Part shown: piece by piece, positions 1 to 10,341 of the stretch
Layout of the letters: each line of letters begins with the position of its first letter
Numbering within the stretch: position 1 is the first letter of the stretch
Translations under genes and position numbers: made by a program
From: Sphingorhabdus sp. EL138
GTDB lineage: Bacteria; Pseudomonadota; Alphaproteobacteria; Sphingomonadales; Sphingomonadaceae
Assembly (NCBI RefSeq): GCF_945862485.1
Contig: NZ_CAMAYF010000022.1
Coordinates: forward strand, 1 to 39,851
DNA length: 39,851 nt
Direction of reading: 5' to 3'
The notes under the pieces: model-generated
What the model saw: the letters and a program-made list of their open reading frames with translations, nothing else
Told to the model about the DNA's origin: nothing
The model's database searches: none

Positions 1-1
1 C

Positions 2-2407
2 TTTGGTAATGAAGCCGAATTTCGCCAGTTGATTGTCACGCGGGGCGCGGATGGGTCGCTTATCCGACTTGGTGATGTGGCGCGGGTCGAAACGGGTGCG
101 GAAAACCCTTATGCTGCGTTTCGCTTAAATGGAGAGTCTGCCTTGGGCATGGGTATCGTCCGCCAATCCGGCGCCAATACCTTGGCCGTAGCCGAAAGCG
201 CAAAGGCACTTGCCGAACAAATAAAGCCTTCGCTGCCACAGGGCATGACAATCACGGCAGGCTCCGATGATTCCCTGTTCATCAGCACGGCGATCAGCAG
301 CGTGTGGGTTACTCTGGCCGAAGCAGCAGCGCTGGTTGTGTTGGTCATCTTCCTGTTTTTGGGGAGCTGGCGTGCGACCATTATTCCCGCTGTCACGGTA
401 CCTATTTGCTTACTCGCCACTTTTGCCGTCCTCTGGTTCCTCGGATTCTCAATCAACTTGCTGACGCTACTGGCAATGGTGTTAGCTATTGGCCTTGTTG
501 TCGATGACGCCATTGTTGTGCTTGAAAACGTCTATCACCGCATTGAAAAAGGGGACCCACCTTTGGTCGCGGCAGTAACCGGAACGCGGCAAGTGGCGTT
601 TGCCGTCGTTTCCACCACCGTCGTTGTCTGCGCAGTGTTTGTGCCTGTCATGTTTTTGGCTGGCCAGACTGGCTTGCTGTTCCGCGAATTGGCAGGCGCG
701 ATGATCGCAGCTGTCGCCTTTTCGGGTTTTATCGCGCTTAGCCTTGCGCCGATGTTGTGTTCAAAGCTTTTGAAGAAACAAGATCGTGGGCGGGTTGCAA
801 AATGGGTAGATGACAAGTTCCAGAGGCTTGAGAGGCGTTATGCCAATCTGCTTTCGCGGGTAATCGCAAAGCCTTTAACCGCCTCGCTTGGCGTGCTTGG
901 ATTTCTTCTTTTTGCCGGTTTTATGTTTACAACATTACAGTCGGAACTCGCACCAGCCGAGGATGTCGGCAATCTGAACGTCAGTGTTTCTGCCCCTGAA
1001 GGCACTGGTTACGAAGCCATGGACAAATTCATGCTTCAAGCTTCGGAACCGATTGTGAAGCTGATCGACAAAGGAACCGTGCGATCGGTCATTCAGCGAA
1101 CGCCCGGCGGATTTGGACCGAGTGATGATTTCAACAACGGGACATTCCTGGTCTTTTTGAAACCATGGGAAGAACGCACGGAAAAAACCGAAGATGTGGT
1201 TGTGCAGATCAACAAAATCCTCGCTGAGTTACCTGCAATTCGCGGCAATGCTTCGATACGGTCGTCCATCGGACGCGGGCGTGGTCAGCCTGTAAACTTC
1301 GTGATTGCAGGTTCAACATATGAATCGCTGAGCGTTGCACGTGACCGCATATTGGCCGCCGCAAACGAAAATCCTGGACTGGTGAATATGGATTCCGACT
1401 ATAAGGAAACCAAACCCCAAATGGAGATTCAGGTCGATACATCCCGCGCGGGCGACCTTGGAATCTCAGTGGCGGAGGTAAGCCAAGCGCTACAAACCCT
1501 TTTGGGTTCACGCCGGGTATCGACCTATTTGGATCGTGGCGAAGAATATCGTGTCATCGTGCAAGCAGATGCAGCGGATCGTGCAACCCCCGAAAACCTC
1601 GCCGCAATCCAGCTCAGAACGCGCGACGGCTCTTTGGTGTCGCTCGCCAACCTAATCAAATATACCGAAACTGCGGGCGCGCGGGACTTGGGTCGCTTCA
1701 ACAAACTCCGCGCGATCACGCTTCAGGGCGGGCTGGCGCCGGGTTATTCCATGGGGGAGGCTTTGGCCTTTTTGGAAGAGCAAGCCGCTGCTTCCCCCGA
1801 AGTTTTGGCGGTTGGGTATCGCGGCGAAAGCCAGGCTTTCAAAGAAACCGGCGGTTCAATCATGCTGGTATTCTTACTGACCATTCTTCTCGTATATCTC
1901 GTGCTTGCCGCACAGTTTGAAAGTTTTGTTCACCCCGTCACCATCATTATGACGGTACCATTGGCGGTCGGGGGTGGGATTATTGGCCTAGCGCTGACGG
2001 GCATGACCTTGAACCTCTATAGCCAGATTGGCATTGTGATGCTCGTAGGCCTAGCAGCGAAGAACGGAATTCTGATCGTCGAATTTGCCAACCAGTTGCG
2101 CGACGAGGGTATGGAGATATTGGAAGCCGTTCAGCAAGCCGCTACCCGTCGTTTGCGGCCCATTCTGATGACATCTATCGCCACGGTATTCGGGGCAATT
2201 CCCTTAGCTATTGCGAGTGGAGCGGGTGGCGCTGCGCGGTCTGCCATCGGTGTCGTGATTGTTTTCGGTGTTACACTGGCGACCTTCATAACACTTATAC
2301 TCATCCCGCTCATTTATACGCGACTTGCCAAATATACAGGCTCTCCAGAGGCAATATCCCGCCGCTTGGAACAGGAAATGAAAGCGCAAGAAGCGCCGTC
2401 GTCATAG
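2..2407 (+). CDS. RND family multidrug efflux permease, C-terminal part (5' end outside window)
   Basis: Inner-membrane, proton-driven pump of the AcrB/MexB (HAE1) class, which works in a trimer with a periplasmic adaptor and an outer-membrane channel. The reading frame is open from base 2, so the gene begins upstream; about 240-250 residues of the usual ~1040 are missing. Visible are the TM4 proton-relay Asp pair in LVVDDAIVV (codons near 503-508) and the TM10 Lys in GLAAKNGILIVEFA (near 2055-2095), so the proton pathway looks intact. Hydrophobic blocks match TM2-6 and TM8-12, with the second porter domain between them (about 950-1850). The C-terminal tail is short and charged. No adaptor or outer-membrane gene follows, so these would lie upstream. 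Family certain; substrate unknown. Confidence 0.93.
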   Translation, partial: FGNEAEFRQLIVTRGADGSLIRLGDVARVETGAENPYAAFRLNGESALGMGIVRQSGANTLAVAESAKALAEQIKPSLPQGMTITAGSDDSLFISTAISSVWVTLAEAAALVVLVIFLFLGSWRATIIPAVTVPICLLATFAVLWFLGFSINLLTLLAMVLAIGLVVDDAIVVLENVYHRIEKGDPPLVAAVTGTRQVAFAVVSTTVVVCAVFVPVMFLAGQTGLLFRELAGAMIAAVAFSGFIALSLAPMLCSKLLKKQDRGRVAKWVDDKFQRLERRYANLLSRVIAKPLTASLGVLGFLLFAGFMFTTLQSELAPAEDVGNLNVSVSAPEGTGYEAMDKFMLQASEPIVKLIDKGTVRSVIQRTPGGFGPSDDFNNGTFLVFLKPWEERTEKTEDVVVQINKILAELPAIRGNASIRSSIGRGRGQPVNFVIAGSTYESLSVARDRILAAANENPGLVNMDSDYKETKPQMEIQVDTSRAGDLGISVAEVSQALQTLLGSRRVSTYLDRGEEYRVIVQADAADRATPENLAAIQLRTRDGSLVSLANLIKYTETAGARDLGRFNKLRAITLQGGLAPGYSMGEALAFLEEQAAASPEVLAVGYRGESQAFKETGGSIMLVFLLTILLVYLVLAAQFESFVHPVTIIMTVPLAVGGGIIGLALTGMTLNLYSQIGIVMLVGLAAKNGILIVEFANQLRDEGMEILEAVQQAATRRLRPILMTSIATVFGAIPLAIASGAGGAARSAIGVVIVFGVTLATFITLILIPLIYTRLAKYTGSPEAISRRLEQEMKAQEAPSS

Positions 2408-2465
2408 CGCGCGTTCCAGGCGACAGATCGTCCAGTAAAGTAAATTTCATTATTTTTTAATACGT

Positions 2466-2471
2466 TATAAT
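2466..2471 (+). promoter_or_regulatory. Possible -10 element upstream of wecB
   Basis: A perfect TATAAT lies 42 bases before the wecB start, in the AT-rich gap after the efflux gene. A weak -35 candidate (TTTCAT at 2444-2449) sits 16 bases upstream. No terminator hairpin is seen after the efflux gene, so readthrough is also possible. Confidence 0.35.
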
Positions 2472-2513
2472 TATCTGCAATCTTGGAGCAGGCCGAGGTT
2501 GCAGGGACTATAG

Positions 2514-3638
2514 ATGTATAAGAATTTGGTCATTTTCGGCACGCGGCCCGAGGCCGTTAAACTGTTCCCAGTTATAAACGCGCTGTCGCAATATCCGGAT
2601 ATGGTGACCGAAGTCTTGGTCAGCGGGCAACATCGGTACATGCTGGACCAAGTGCTATCGATCAGCGACATCATCCCAGATTATGACCTCGACCTCATGC
2701 GTCCGGGACAATCCCTTGACATGCTAACGGCACGCCTGCTGAAGACAATTGGGATGGTCTTGGACAGCGCAAAACCAGACCGCGTCATCGTTCAGGGCGA
2801 TACCGTAACCGCTATGGTCGGTGCGCTTGCCGCTTATTATCGCAAAATTCCGGTTAGCCATATCGAAGCGGGATTACGCAGCCATGATATATATCAACCA
2901 TGGCCCGAAGAAGTGAACCGTAAGATTATCGGCAATATTGCCAGCCAGCATTTCGCCGTAACTGAGACCTCCGCTTCCGCTTTACGAGCAGAATCTATTC
3001 CTGCCGATCGTGTCTTTGTAACTGGTAATACCGTTATAGATGCACTGCACTGGGTCTTAAAGCAGATCGTCCGCGATCCGTCGCTCATTATTGACCTTGC
3101 ACCGCTGGAGGCCCGATTTCGCGGTCGTAAAATCATCGGAATTACCGCTCACCGCCGAGAGAATTTTGGTACAGGCATGGCGAACATCGCTGCGGCCATA
3201 AAAGCCATCGCCGCGCGTGACGACGTGGCATGTATTTTCCCTGTCCATATGAACCCGCAAGTCCGTACGGCCATGAATGCGACTTTGGGGGACTTACCCA
3301 ATGTCGCCATGATTGAACCGCTCGATTATCCGAGCTTTGTGCGTCTGTTATCGATCAGCCATATCATGTTAACCGACAGCGGCGGTGTTCAGGAGGAGGC
3401 GCCGGCGCTCAGCAAACCGGTCTTGGTCCTGCGCGACAGGACCGAGCGTCCAGAAGGTGTTCTCGTGGGCAGTGCGAAACTGGTTGGTACAGATAAAAAA
3501 CGCATCGTTTCGGAAATATTCGCTCTTTTGGACGATGACGCCGCTTATGCAGAGATGGCGCGTGCCCAATATCCCTATGGGGACGGGCATGCCAGCCAGC
3601 GCATCGCGCACATTATCTGGAATACGCGCCAACAATAA
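2514..3638 (+). CDS. wecB: UDP-N-acetylglucosamine 2-epimerase (non-hydrolysing)
   Basis: Interconverts UDP-GlcNAc and UDP-ManNAc in the cytoplasm for surface polysaccharide synthesis. At 374 aa it has the normal family length. The N-terminal GTRPEAVKLFP motif, Asp96 in QGDT, Glu118 in IEAGLRS, Glu132 in PEEVNR and His212 in TAHRRENFG match the catalytic residues known from E. coli WecB. The C-terminal SGGVQEEA and RPEG motifs bind the UDP moiety. The ATG at 2514 is preceded by AGGGA at suitable spacing. The next gene is a nucleotide-sugar dehydrogenase, but of the UDP-glucose rather than the WecC type, so the fate of UDP-ManNAc is not settled by this window. Confidence 0.92.
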   Translation: MYKNLVIFGTRPEAVKLFPVINALSQYPDMVTEVLVSGQHRYMLDQVLSISDIIPDYDLDLMRPGQSLDMLTARLLKTIGMVLDSAKPDRVIVQGDTVTAMVGALAAYYRKIPVSHIEAGLRSHDIYQPWPEEVNRKIIGNIASQHFAVTETSASALRAESIPADRVFVTGNTVIDALHWVLKQIVRDPSLIIDLAPLEARFRGRKIIGITAHRRENFGTGMANIAAAIKAIAARDDVACIFPVHMNPQVRTAMNATLGDLPNVAMIEPLDYPSFVRLLSISHIMLTDSGGVQEEAPALSKPVLVLRDRTERPEGVLVGSAKLVGTDKKRIVSEIFALLDDDAAYAEMARAQYPYGDGHASQRIAHIIWNTRQQ

Positions 3639-3779
3639 ATCTTATATCCCTCAGCTATCATTTTGTAACTCTGGAATGTTTCGGCTTGGCTTGAGAATAG
3701 AATACCGCAAGACTTGTTCCTGCACGAATAACGTCATAAGGCGCACACATTCGGATACTGCCTTTATGAAGGATAACTG

Positions 3780-5081
3780 ATGAAAATTGCTATGATCGGC
3801 TCGGGCTATGTAGGCCTTGTGTCTGGTGCGTGCTTTGCCGATTTCGGCCATGAAGTTGTCTGCGTGGACAAGGACGAGTCCAAAATCGCCCGCCTGCACG
3901 CCAACATCATGCCGATTTACGAGCCCGGCCTTGACGCGCTTGTTAAATCGAATGTCGATGCAGGCCGGTTAAGCTTTTCAACGGATGTTACCAAAGCGGT
4001 CAAAGGGTGCGACGCTGTTTTCATCGCCGTGGGCACGCCTTCGCGTCGTGGTGATGGCCATGCGGACTTGAGCTATGTCTATGCTGCTGCCGAAGAATTG
4101 GCGCGCGCTATCGATCCGCACACCGTTGTTGTTACCAAATCGACCGTTCCAGTCGGCACCGGCGACGAAGTTGAGCGGATCATCCGCGAAACAAGCCCTG
4201 ATCTGGACTTTGCGGTGGTATCCAACCCCGAATTCTTGCGCGAAGGCGCAGCGATTGGGGACTTTAAACGCCCAGACCGTATTGTCGTCGGCAGCGATGT
4301 CGAATGGGCCCGCGATGTCATGCGCGCTGTGTATCGTCCGCTGTTCCTCAACGAATCGCCCTTATTGTTCACCAGCCGCCGTTCGTCGGAGTTGATCAAA
4401 TATGCGGCCAACGCATTTTTGGCGACGAAGATTACCTTCATCAATGAAATGGCCGACCTTTGCGAAAAACTGGGCGCGAACGTGCAAGACGTGTCGCGCG
4501 GCATTGGCCTTGATAACCGTATAGGGTCGAAGTTTCTGCATGCCGGCCCCGGCTATGGCGGCAGCTGCTTTCCAAAGGACACTCTCGCGCTCCTCAAGAC
4601 CGCGCAGGACCATGAAACACCCGTTCGGATAGTCGAGGCTGTCGTGCAGGCAAATGACCTTAGAAAGCGTGCTATGGGTCGCAAGATCATCACTGCGCTG
4701 GGCGGCGATGTACGCGGCCTGAAGATTGGCCTGCTTGGCCTGACGTTTAAGCCCAACACCGACGATATGCGCGATGCCCCGTCCATTGCGATTGTCCAAA
4801 CTTTGCTCGATGCGGGGGCAATCGTGCACGCCCACGATCCCGAGGGTATGGAAGAAGCCGCAAAAATCCTCCCAGATGTCATCATGGCCGACAGCGCTTA
4901 TGATGCCGCACAAGGCGCGCACGCCGTGGCGTTGGTCACTGAGTGGGATGCCTATCGCGCACTCGACCTCAAAAAACTACACGCAGCCATGGCGGGCGAT
5001 GTCCTTGTGGATTTGCGTAACATCTACCGCCCTGAAGATACAGCCGCAGCAGGGTTTGAATATGTTAGCGTGGGGCGCTAA
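3780..5081 (+). CDS. ugd: UDP-glucose 6-dehydrogenase
   Basis: Oxidises UDP-glucose to UDP-glucuronate with two NAD+. At 433 aa it fits the bacterial TuaD/RkpK branch. The N-terminal Rossmann motif is IGSGYVGLVSGACFA. STVPVGTG (about 121-128) and SNPEFLREG (about 148-156) are typical, and the catalytic Cys263 sits in GPGYGGSCFPKD. The C-terminal UDP-binding domain has GLTFKPNTDDMRDAPS. The start is supported by AAGGA seven bases upstream. A stem (CATAAGGC 3735-3742 with GCCTTTATG 3760-3768) lies just before that ribosome binding site. In sphingomonads UDP-glucuronate can feed exopolysaccharide and also glucuronosyl-ceramide glycosphingolipids (known for the group, inferred here). A UDP-ManNAc dehydrogenase is the alternative, but the sequence looks more like Ugd. 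Confidence 0.9.
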   Translation: MKIAMIGSGYVGLVSGACFADFGHEVVCVDKDESKIARLHANIMPIYEPGLDALVKSNVDAGRLSFSTDVTKAVKGCDAVFIAVGTPSRRGDGHADLSYVYAAAEELARAIDPHTVVVTKSTVPVGTGDEVERIIRETSPDLDFAVVSNPEFLREGAAIGDFKRPDRIVVGSDVEWARDVMRAVYRPLFLNESPLLFTSRRSSELIKYAANAFLATKITFINEMADLCEKLGANVQDVSRGIGLDNRIGSKFLHAGPGYGGSCFPKDTLALLKTAQDHETPVRIVEAVVQANDLRKRAMGRKIITALGGDVRGLKIGLLGLTFKPNTDDMRDAPSIAIVQTLLDAGAIVHAHDPEGMEEAAKILPDVIMADSAYDAAQGAHAVALVTEWDAYRALDLKKLHAAMAGDVLVDLRNIYRPEDTAAAGFEYVSVGR

Positions 5082-5099
5082 TTTCCATTCTGAGCGGCG

Positions 5100-6659
5100 T
5101 TAGTTTACCTGCCGTTCAAAACCAGCCCAATATGGCGCGCGTAAATCCTTGCGGAGGATTTTGCCAGAGGCATTGCGTGGCAACGCTGCAATGATGTCAA
5201 CGGAACGTGGCACCTTAAAGCCGGCAATGCGTTCGCGTGCCCAACCAATGACGCTTTCGGGGTCAATTTGTGCACCGGGTTTGGGAACGCATACCGCCTT
5301 CACCGCCTCCCCCCATTTGGCGTCCGGCACGCCAATCACCGCGACCTCCAATATATCGGGATGTCCGTAAATCGCACTTTCTACCTCCGCGGGATAGACA
5401 TTTTCGCCGCCGGTGATGATCATGTCTTTCACGCGGTCGTGGATATACATATATCCGTCCTCATCGAGATATCCAGCATCGCCGGTTTTAATCCAGCCAC
5501 CATCGGCAACCGTGCCTTTCGTCGCGTCGGGTAAGTTCCAATAGCCAATCATATTGTTCGACGACCGCGTCCAAATCTCACCCACTTCGCCCACCGGAAC
5601 ATCGTTCCCGGCACCATCCACCACGCGCAATTCGACGCCAGGAAGCGGTTTACCAGCCGAACGCATGCGTTTGTTGCCATTGGGATCATGGTCCTCAGGC
5701 GGTAACATACAAATGGTGCCTGTGGTTTCCGTCATACCATAAACCTGAATAAATTCTGCGCTGAACACATCCATACATTGGCGCAGCAGCTCCAGAGGAA
5801 TGGGCGCTGCGCCGTAGAGGATATATTTAAGGCGGCTATAATCTACGTTGCGGCAACGCGGGTGGTTGACCATCATCTGCAAAGCGGCCGGGACGATGAA
5901 AAGCCTGGTTGCCCCGCCCTTCTCAATACCATCAAAAACGGAATCTGGCGAGAACTCCGCCTGTACAAGCGCGGGCAGACCTGACGCCATGGCCATGATG
6001 CCAAGTCCAGTTCCGCCAATATGCGCGCAAGGCATGGCGATGAGGACAACCTCATCATCTTCCCATTTGCTATAGGCATGTTCCTCATCAGCTGATTGCC
6101 TGCGCAGTGCAAATAGGTTGCGGTTGGATAGAACAGCACCTTTGGGGTTCCCTGTCGTGCCGGATGTATACAGTTGCAGCACGGCATCATCGGGGCCAGC
6201 CGATTCAAATGCGATGCGCGGCGTCTCCGCGATCAATCGCCGAGCGTCGTCCTCGCTAATCACGCGCTCGACGGTTTCTGTCTGGTCGCCCAACGCGCGA
6301 ACGCCTGCTTCAAAGCCCTGGCCTGCAAAGAGCACGCGCGCGCCAGTGTCTTTAGCAATATAGTCCCATTCCGCAGGCGCAAGGCGCCATCCGACGGGGA
6401 CCATCACGATACCAATCCGCGCCGCGCCGTAAAAAAGCGCAAAGTATAGATCGCTGTTCTTGCCAATCCAGGCAATCCGGTCGCCCTTTTTCAGGCCTAA
6501 CCCAAGCAGCATCGCGACAATTTTCGCGGTGTGCTCCTCCAACTGACCATAAGTAAAATGGTGGTCATCTTGTGACAGCGCGGCCAAGGCCGGTCGTTCT
6601 GCAGCCCAGTGCGTTAAAAAACCATCAAAGCTCAGTATGTCGTAACTGGCAACGGCCAT
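5100..6659 (-). CDS. AMP-binding acyl-CoA synthetase (fatty-acid-CoA ligase family)
   Basis: Activates a carboxylic acid, probably a fatty acid, to its CoA thioester through an acyl-adenylate. With the start used it has 519 aa. The ATP-binding P-loop YTSGTTGNPKG lies at about 164-174. YGMTETTG follows near 320, then the hinge region with GYMYIHDRVKDMI and GGENVYPAEVE. The catalytic lysine is Lys500 in ASGKILRKDLR. The ATG at 6659 was chosen because AGGAGAG precedes it at good spacing; an in-frame ATG 16 codons upstream lacks such a site. The gene is convergent with ugd, only 18 bases away. It stands alone, so the substrate cannot be told; chain length and aromatic acids remain open. Confidence 0.9.
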   Translation of the reverse strand: MAVASYDILSFDGFLTHWAAERPALAALSQDDHHFTYGQLEEHTAKIVAMLLGLGLKKGDRIAWIGKNSDLYFALFYGAARIGIVMVPVGWRLAPAEWDYIAKDTGARVLFAGQGFEAGVRALGDQTETVERVISEDDARRLIAETPRIAFESAGPDDAVLQLYTSGTTGNPKGAVLSNRNLFALRRQSADEEHAYSKWEDDEVVLIAMPCAHIGGTGLGIMAMASGLPALVQAEFSPDSVFDGIEKGGATRLFIVPAALQMMVNHPRCRNVDYSRLKYILYGAAPIPLELLRQCMDVFSAEFIQVYGMTETTGTICMLPPEDHDPNGNKRMRSAGKPLPGVELRVVDGAGNDVPVGEVGEIWTRSSNNMIGYWNLPDATKGTVADGGWIKTGDAGYLDEDGYMYIHDRVKDMIITGGENVYPAEVESAIYGHPDILEVAVIGVPDAKWGEAVKAVCVPKPGAQIDPESVIGWARERIAGFKVPRSVDIIAALPRNASGKILRKDLRAPYWAGFERQVN

Positions 6660-6755
6660 ATCATTCTCTCCTAGCACTGGCCATTTTTTCGCAGAGGCCT
6701 GATGCAATGTGTTGAGAGATTATCGCGGCATGTCAATGATGTGATTTGCGCACGG

Positions 6756-7385
6756 CTAAGCGCGGAAAATCAACGATAGATTGTTCGCTGGCATAGCGAT
6801 AACTCGATTAAGGCGTAACCCTACGTCGTCCGCTTTTTCTACAATGTCCTCGACGTAGCGCAGGCCCCATTCGGCATTTTGTTGCCGCAACGATACATCG
6901 AAAGCAGCATTGCTGTCGGCCAGCGGGACGCCGCGTTGGTTGAAGGGTCCGTAAATGAAAAGCACGGCAGACGGCGGCAATAGCCGCGCTGCCTTGTGCA
7001 ATAGGCCGACGGTGGCGGCCCATGGACTGATATGCGTCATATTGATGCAGATTACAGCGTCCGCCTGCGATATCGGCCAATCTGCCGACGCGTCCAGCAA
7101 CATCGCAGGTCGCACATTCGGCACGTCGGACTCCGCCCGCCAAGCGTTGATTGACGCAAGGGCAATGGGGTCTGTGTCGCTTGGTTGCCATGTCAGCGCG
7201 GGAAACATCTTTGCAAAGTGCACAACATGTTCGCCTGTTCCGCTTGCGACTTCGAGCACAAGGCCTTCCGCCGGCAACAAGCGCGCCAATGTCTTCGCAA
7301 TCACATCACGGTTGCGCTCCGTCGCTGGCGCGTGGCGTTTTACGTCCGCGCCAGCTTGAAAAACAAAGGGCTGCGGCCCACTCAT
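6756..7385 (-). CDS. DUF938-type SAM-dependent methyltransferase
   Basis: Predicted cytoplasmic class I methyltransferase of 209 aa. The N-terminal KRHAPATERNRD segment is typical of the DUF938 family. The SAM-binding glycine motif is VLEVASGTGEHVVHF (about 44-58), followed by an acidic turn (PSDTD) and the NMTHISPW segment that replaces the usual motif IV. YGPFNQRG and SNAAFD follow. The start at 7385 overlaps the gcvPB stop as ATGA, which implies translational coupling to the glycine cleavage operon. An ATG 11 codons upstream lies inside gcvPB and is less likely. The methyl acceptor is unknown. No clear terminator follows in the 96 bases before the next gene. Confidence 0.8.
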   Translation of the reverse strand: MSGPQPFVFQAGADVKRHAPATERNRDVIAKTLARLLPAEGLVLEVASGTGEHVVHFAKMFPALTWQPSDTDPIALASINAWRAESDVPNVRPAMLLDASADWPISQADAVICINMTHISPWAATVGLLHKAARLLPPSAVLFIYGPFNQRGVPLADSNAAFDVSLRQQNAEWGLRYVEDIVEKADDVGLRLNRVIAMPANNLSLIFRA

Positions 7386-8950
7386 TCCGCTGCAACCGCT
7401 TGTTCGGGTTCGCGCCATACGAGCACGGGCTTACGCGCAGCTTGGGTTTCATCCAGGCGACGACGTGGCGCATGATGCGGCGCGGATTTTAGCGACGGAT
7501 CACCGGCCTTGGCCCGTTCAGCAACACTGCGCAGCGCGCCAATGAACTGGTCCAGCGTGGCCTTGCTCTCAGTCTCGGTCGGTTCCACCAACATCGCGCC
7601 ATGCACCACGAGCGGGAAATACACCGTCATCGGGTGATAGCCTTCGTCAATCAGGCCTTTGGCAATGTCGAGCGTCGAATAACCATCGGCCAAGCCATTA
7701 TCACTGAACAATGCCTCATGCATGCAAGGGCCGCTATGGGCAAATGGTGACTCAAGCACATCTTCCAGACTGCGCAAGATATAGTTAGCATTCAGAACGG
7801 CGTCCTCGGCCACTTGGCGCAAGCCATCGGCGCCATGTGACATGATGTACGCCAACGCGCGGGTGAACATGCCCATTTGCCCGTGGAAGGCGACCATACG
7901 GCCAAAGCTGGATCCGTGGTGCGCGCCAGCTGTTTCTTCTTCAACCAGCCTATAATGATCTTTATCCTTAACGACGAAGGGCAAAGGCGCATATGGCGCA
8001 AGCGCTTCGGACAGGACCACGGGCCCCGATCCGGGCCCGCCGCCGCCATGGGGGGTGGAGAAAGTCTTGTGCAGGTTGATGTGCATAGCATCGATGCCCA
8101 AATCGCCGGGGCGGACGCGGCCGACAATGGCGTTGAAATTCGCGCCGTCGCAATAGACATAACCACCCGCCGCATGCACTGCGTCCGAAATGTCGCGCAT
8201 GTCTCGCTCGAACAGGCCACAAGTGTTCGGGTTGGTAATCATTACACCGGCAACATCGGGCCCAAGTCGCGCCTTTAACGCCGCCAGATCAACGCGGCCT
8301 TCCGATGTCGCGGGAATATTCTCCACCGCATAACCTGCAAAGGCCGCCGTCGCCGGATTGGTGCCATGCGCGCTTTCGGGACAGAGGATCACCGAACGCG
8401 CATCGCCGCGCGCGGTCAGCGCCGCGCGAATGGCAAGGATGCCGCACAATTCACCATGCGCCCCTGCCTTGGGCGACATCGCAACGGCCTTCATGCCGGT
8501 CAACGTCACGAGCCAATGGGCGAGTTCGTAAATTACGCCTAGCGCACCTTGGACTGTCTCGACCGGCTGCAACGGGTGCACATCGGCAAAACCAGCCATG
8601 CGCGCGACCTTTTCATTCAGGCGTGGGTTATGCTTCATCGTACAGCTTCCCAGCGGGAAGAAACCGAGGTCAATCGCGTAATTCTGACGGCTAAGGCGCG
8701 TATAATGGCGCACCGTCTCAGGCTCCGACAGGCCGGGAAGGCCAATGTCGCGGTGCCGTTCCAGATTACCAAGACGCGCAGCGACCTGCGGTGCATCGGC
8801 GAGATCAACGCCGGTTGTTCCGGCGGTGCCAATCTCGAAAATCAACGCCTCTTCCAGCATCAGCGCCTTGTTGCCGGTATAAGTTGCAAGGGCAGTGTCG
8901 TCGGCATTGCCCATTTCGGGCTTCCATCCGCTTTGGTTGATGCTGCTCAT
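7382..8950 (-). CDS. gcvPB: Glycine dehydrogenase (decarboxylating) subunit 2
   Basis: PLP-carrying half of the split P-protein, which decarboxylates glycine and passes the aminomethyl group to lipoyl-GcvH. At 522 aa it has family length. The PLP lysine is Lys295 in [17 protein letters not shown]. Asp268 in [10 protein letters not shown] and the SAHGTNPA segment near 193-200 are also conserved. The ATG at 8950 overlaps the gcvPA stop (ATGA). Its own stop overlaps the methyltransferase start in the same manner. It works as a heterotetramer with GcvPA (family knowledge). Confidence 0.96.
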   Translation of the reverse strand: MSSINQSGWKPEMGNADDTALATYTGNKALMLEEALIFEIGTAGTTGVDLADAPQVAARLGNLERHRDIGLPGLSEPETVRHYTRLSRQNYAIDLGFFPLGSCTMKHNPRLNEKVARMAGFADVHPLQPVETVQGALGVIYELAHWLVTLTGMKAVAMSPKAGAHGELCGILAIRAALTARGDARSVILCPESAHGTNPATAAFAGYAVENIPATSEGRVDLAALKARLGPDVAGVMITNPNTCGLFERDMRDISDAVHAAGGYVYCDGANFNAIVGRVRPGDLGIDAMHINLHKTFSTPHGGGGPGSGPVVLSEALAPYAPLPFVVKDKDHYRLVEEETAGAHHGSSFGRMVAFHGQMGMFTRALAYIMSHGADGLRQVAEDAVLNANYILRSLEDVLESPFAHSGPCMHEALFSDNGLADGYSTLDIAKGLIDEGYHPMTVYFPLVVHGAMLVEPTETESKATLDQFIGALRSVAERAKAGDPSLKSAPHHAPRRRLDETQAARKPVLVWREPEQAVAAE

Positions 8951-10305
8951 ACCAAAATCTCCTGCAAAGCGGTGGCGAATGTTTCGACATCCTCGCTCGT
9001 GGCGGTTTCCGTGACGGCGACAAGCAGGCCGTTACGTAATGCATCAGCTCCAGAGTAAAGACGACCAAGCGACACGCCGCCAAGTATCTTGCGGTCGGCA
9101 AGCGCGCGCACAACGGGTCGCGCCTCCTTGGGCAGCTTCAACGTAAATTCGTTGAAGAAGCTGTCGTTGACCAACTCCACCCCCGAAATTTGCGTCAGCC
9201 TATCCGCCGCCTGCACCGCAAGCGCGTGGTTCAAGCTTGCCAATCCGCGCAGGCCCTTCTCACCCAACAACGTTAGATGTACACTGAAGGCCAACGCACA
9301 AAGACCTGAATTGGTGCAAATATTTGAAGTCGCCTTCTCGCGGCGAATATGTTGCTCGCGTGTAGACAGGGTCAGAACAAAACCGCGCTTGCCTTCGGCA
9401 TCCACGGTCTCACCACATAAGCGACCGGGCATCTGGCGAACGAATTTTTCCTTGCACGCAAACAGGCCGACATAGGGCCCACCAAATTGCAGACCGACGC
9501 CAAGCGACTGCCCCTCACCCACCACAATGTCCGCGCCCATTTCACCGGGGGCTTTAATCGCGCCCAAGGCAACGGGTTCCGTCACGACCGCGATCAGCAA
9601 TGCGCCATGCGCATGCGCCTTGGCTGCAATCGCGGACATATCCTCGATGCGTCCCAATATGTCGGGATATTGCACAACAACGCAGCTTGTCTCGTCATCA
9701 ATGGTGTCCAGCAAACGCAAGCTGTCCGTCTGGGCCGAAAGCTCTGGCAAGGCGGTGTCCAGACGATCGCCGGTATATTGCGCCATCGTCTTGGCCACGC
9801 TGACATAATGCGGGTGCAGCCCTGACGACAGCAGTGCCTTTGTCCGCTTGGTAATGCGGCCAGCCATGCCAATGGCTTCCCAGCACGCGGTCGACCCGTC
9901 GTACATCGACGCATTGGCGACATCGCAACCGAACAGTCGCGCAACCTGCGTCTGGAATTCAAACAGCATCTGCAACGTGCCCTGCGCGATTTCGGGCTGA
10001 TACGGCGTGTAAGCGGTCAGAAATTCGCCGCGCTGGATGATATGGTCCACGCTCGCTGGTATATGATGCTTATATGCGCCTCCGCCCAAGAAGAACGGAT
10101 GATGCGACGCGGTGATATTCTGGCGGGCAAGTTCGGAAAAATGCCTCTCTACCGCCATTTCGCTAGCATGATTGGGTAGGCCTTGAATTGGCCCATCCAG
10201 TTGCGCTTGCGCAGGCACATCAACGAACAAATCATCAATCGACTTTGCCCCAATGACGGCCAGCATCGCCTGCCGGTCGGAAGGGGTTAGCGGTAAATAA
10301 CGCAT
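8947..10305 (-). CDS. gcvPA: Glycine dehydrogenase (decarboxylating) subunit 1
   Basis: N-terminal half of the two-part P-protein of the glycine cleavage system, 452 aa with the start used. Conserved stretches include [28 protein letters not shown] and [13 protein letters not shown]. These, with [11 protein letters not shown], are diagnostic of GcvPA. This subunit lacks the PLP lysine, which is in GcvPB. The start was set at 10305 because GGAGG precedes that ATG by five bases. The ATG four codons upstream would overlap this ribosome binding site. A 36-base gap separates it from gcvH, the only real gap inside the operon. Confidence 0.96.
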   Translation of the reverse strand: MRYLPLTPSDRQAMLAVIGAKSIDDLFVDVPAQAQLDGPIQGLPNHASEMAVERHFSELARQNITASHHPFFLGGGAYKHHIPASVDHIIQRGEFLTAYTPYQPEIAQGTLQMLFEFQTQVARLFGCDVANASMYDGSTACWEAIGMAGRITKRTKALLSSGLHPHYVSVAKTMAQYTGDRLDTALPELSAQTDSLRLLDTIDDETSCVVVQYPDILGRIEDMSAIAAKAHAHGALLIAVVTEPVALGAIKAPGEMGADIVVGEGQSLGVGLQFGGPYVGLFACKEKFVRQMPGRLCGETVDAEGKRGFVLTLSTREQHIRREKATSNICTNSGLCALAFSVHLTLLGEKGLRGLASLNHALAVQAADRLTQISGVELVNDSFFNEFTLKLPKEARPVVRALADRKILGGVSLGRLYSGADALRNGLLVAVTETATSEDVETFATALQEILV

Positions 10306-10341
10306 TTCAACCTCCATAGCCCGCCGTGCGAGCGGATTGTC

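Noticed and set aside
6660-6755. TTGACA on the minus strand as promoter of the acyl-CoA synthetase gene
   Set aside because: A perfect -35 hexamer, but no acceptable -10 at 16-19 bases.
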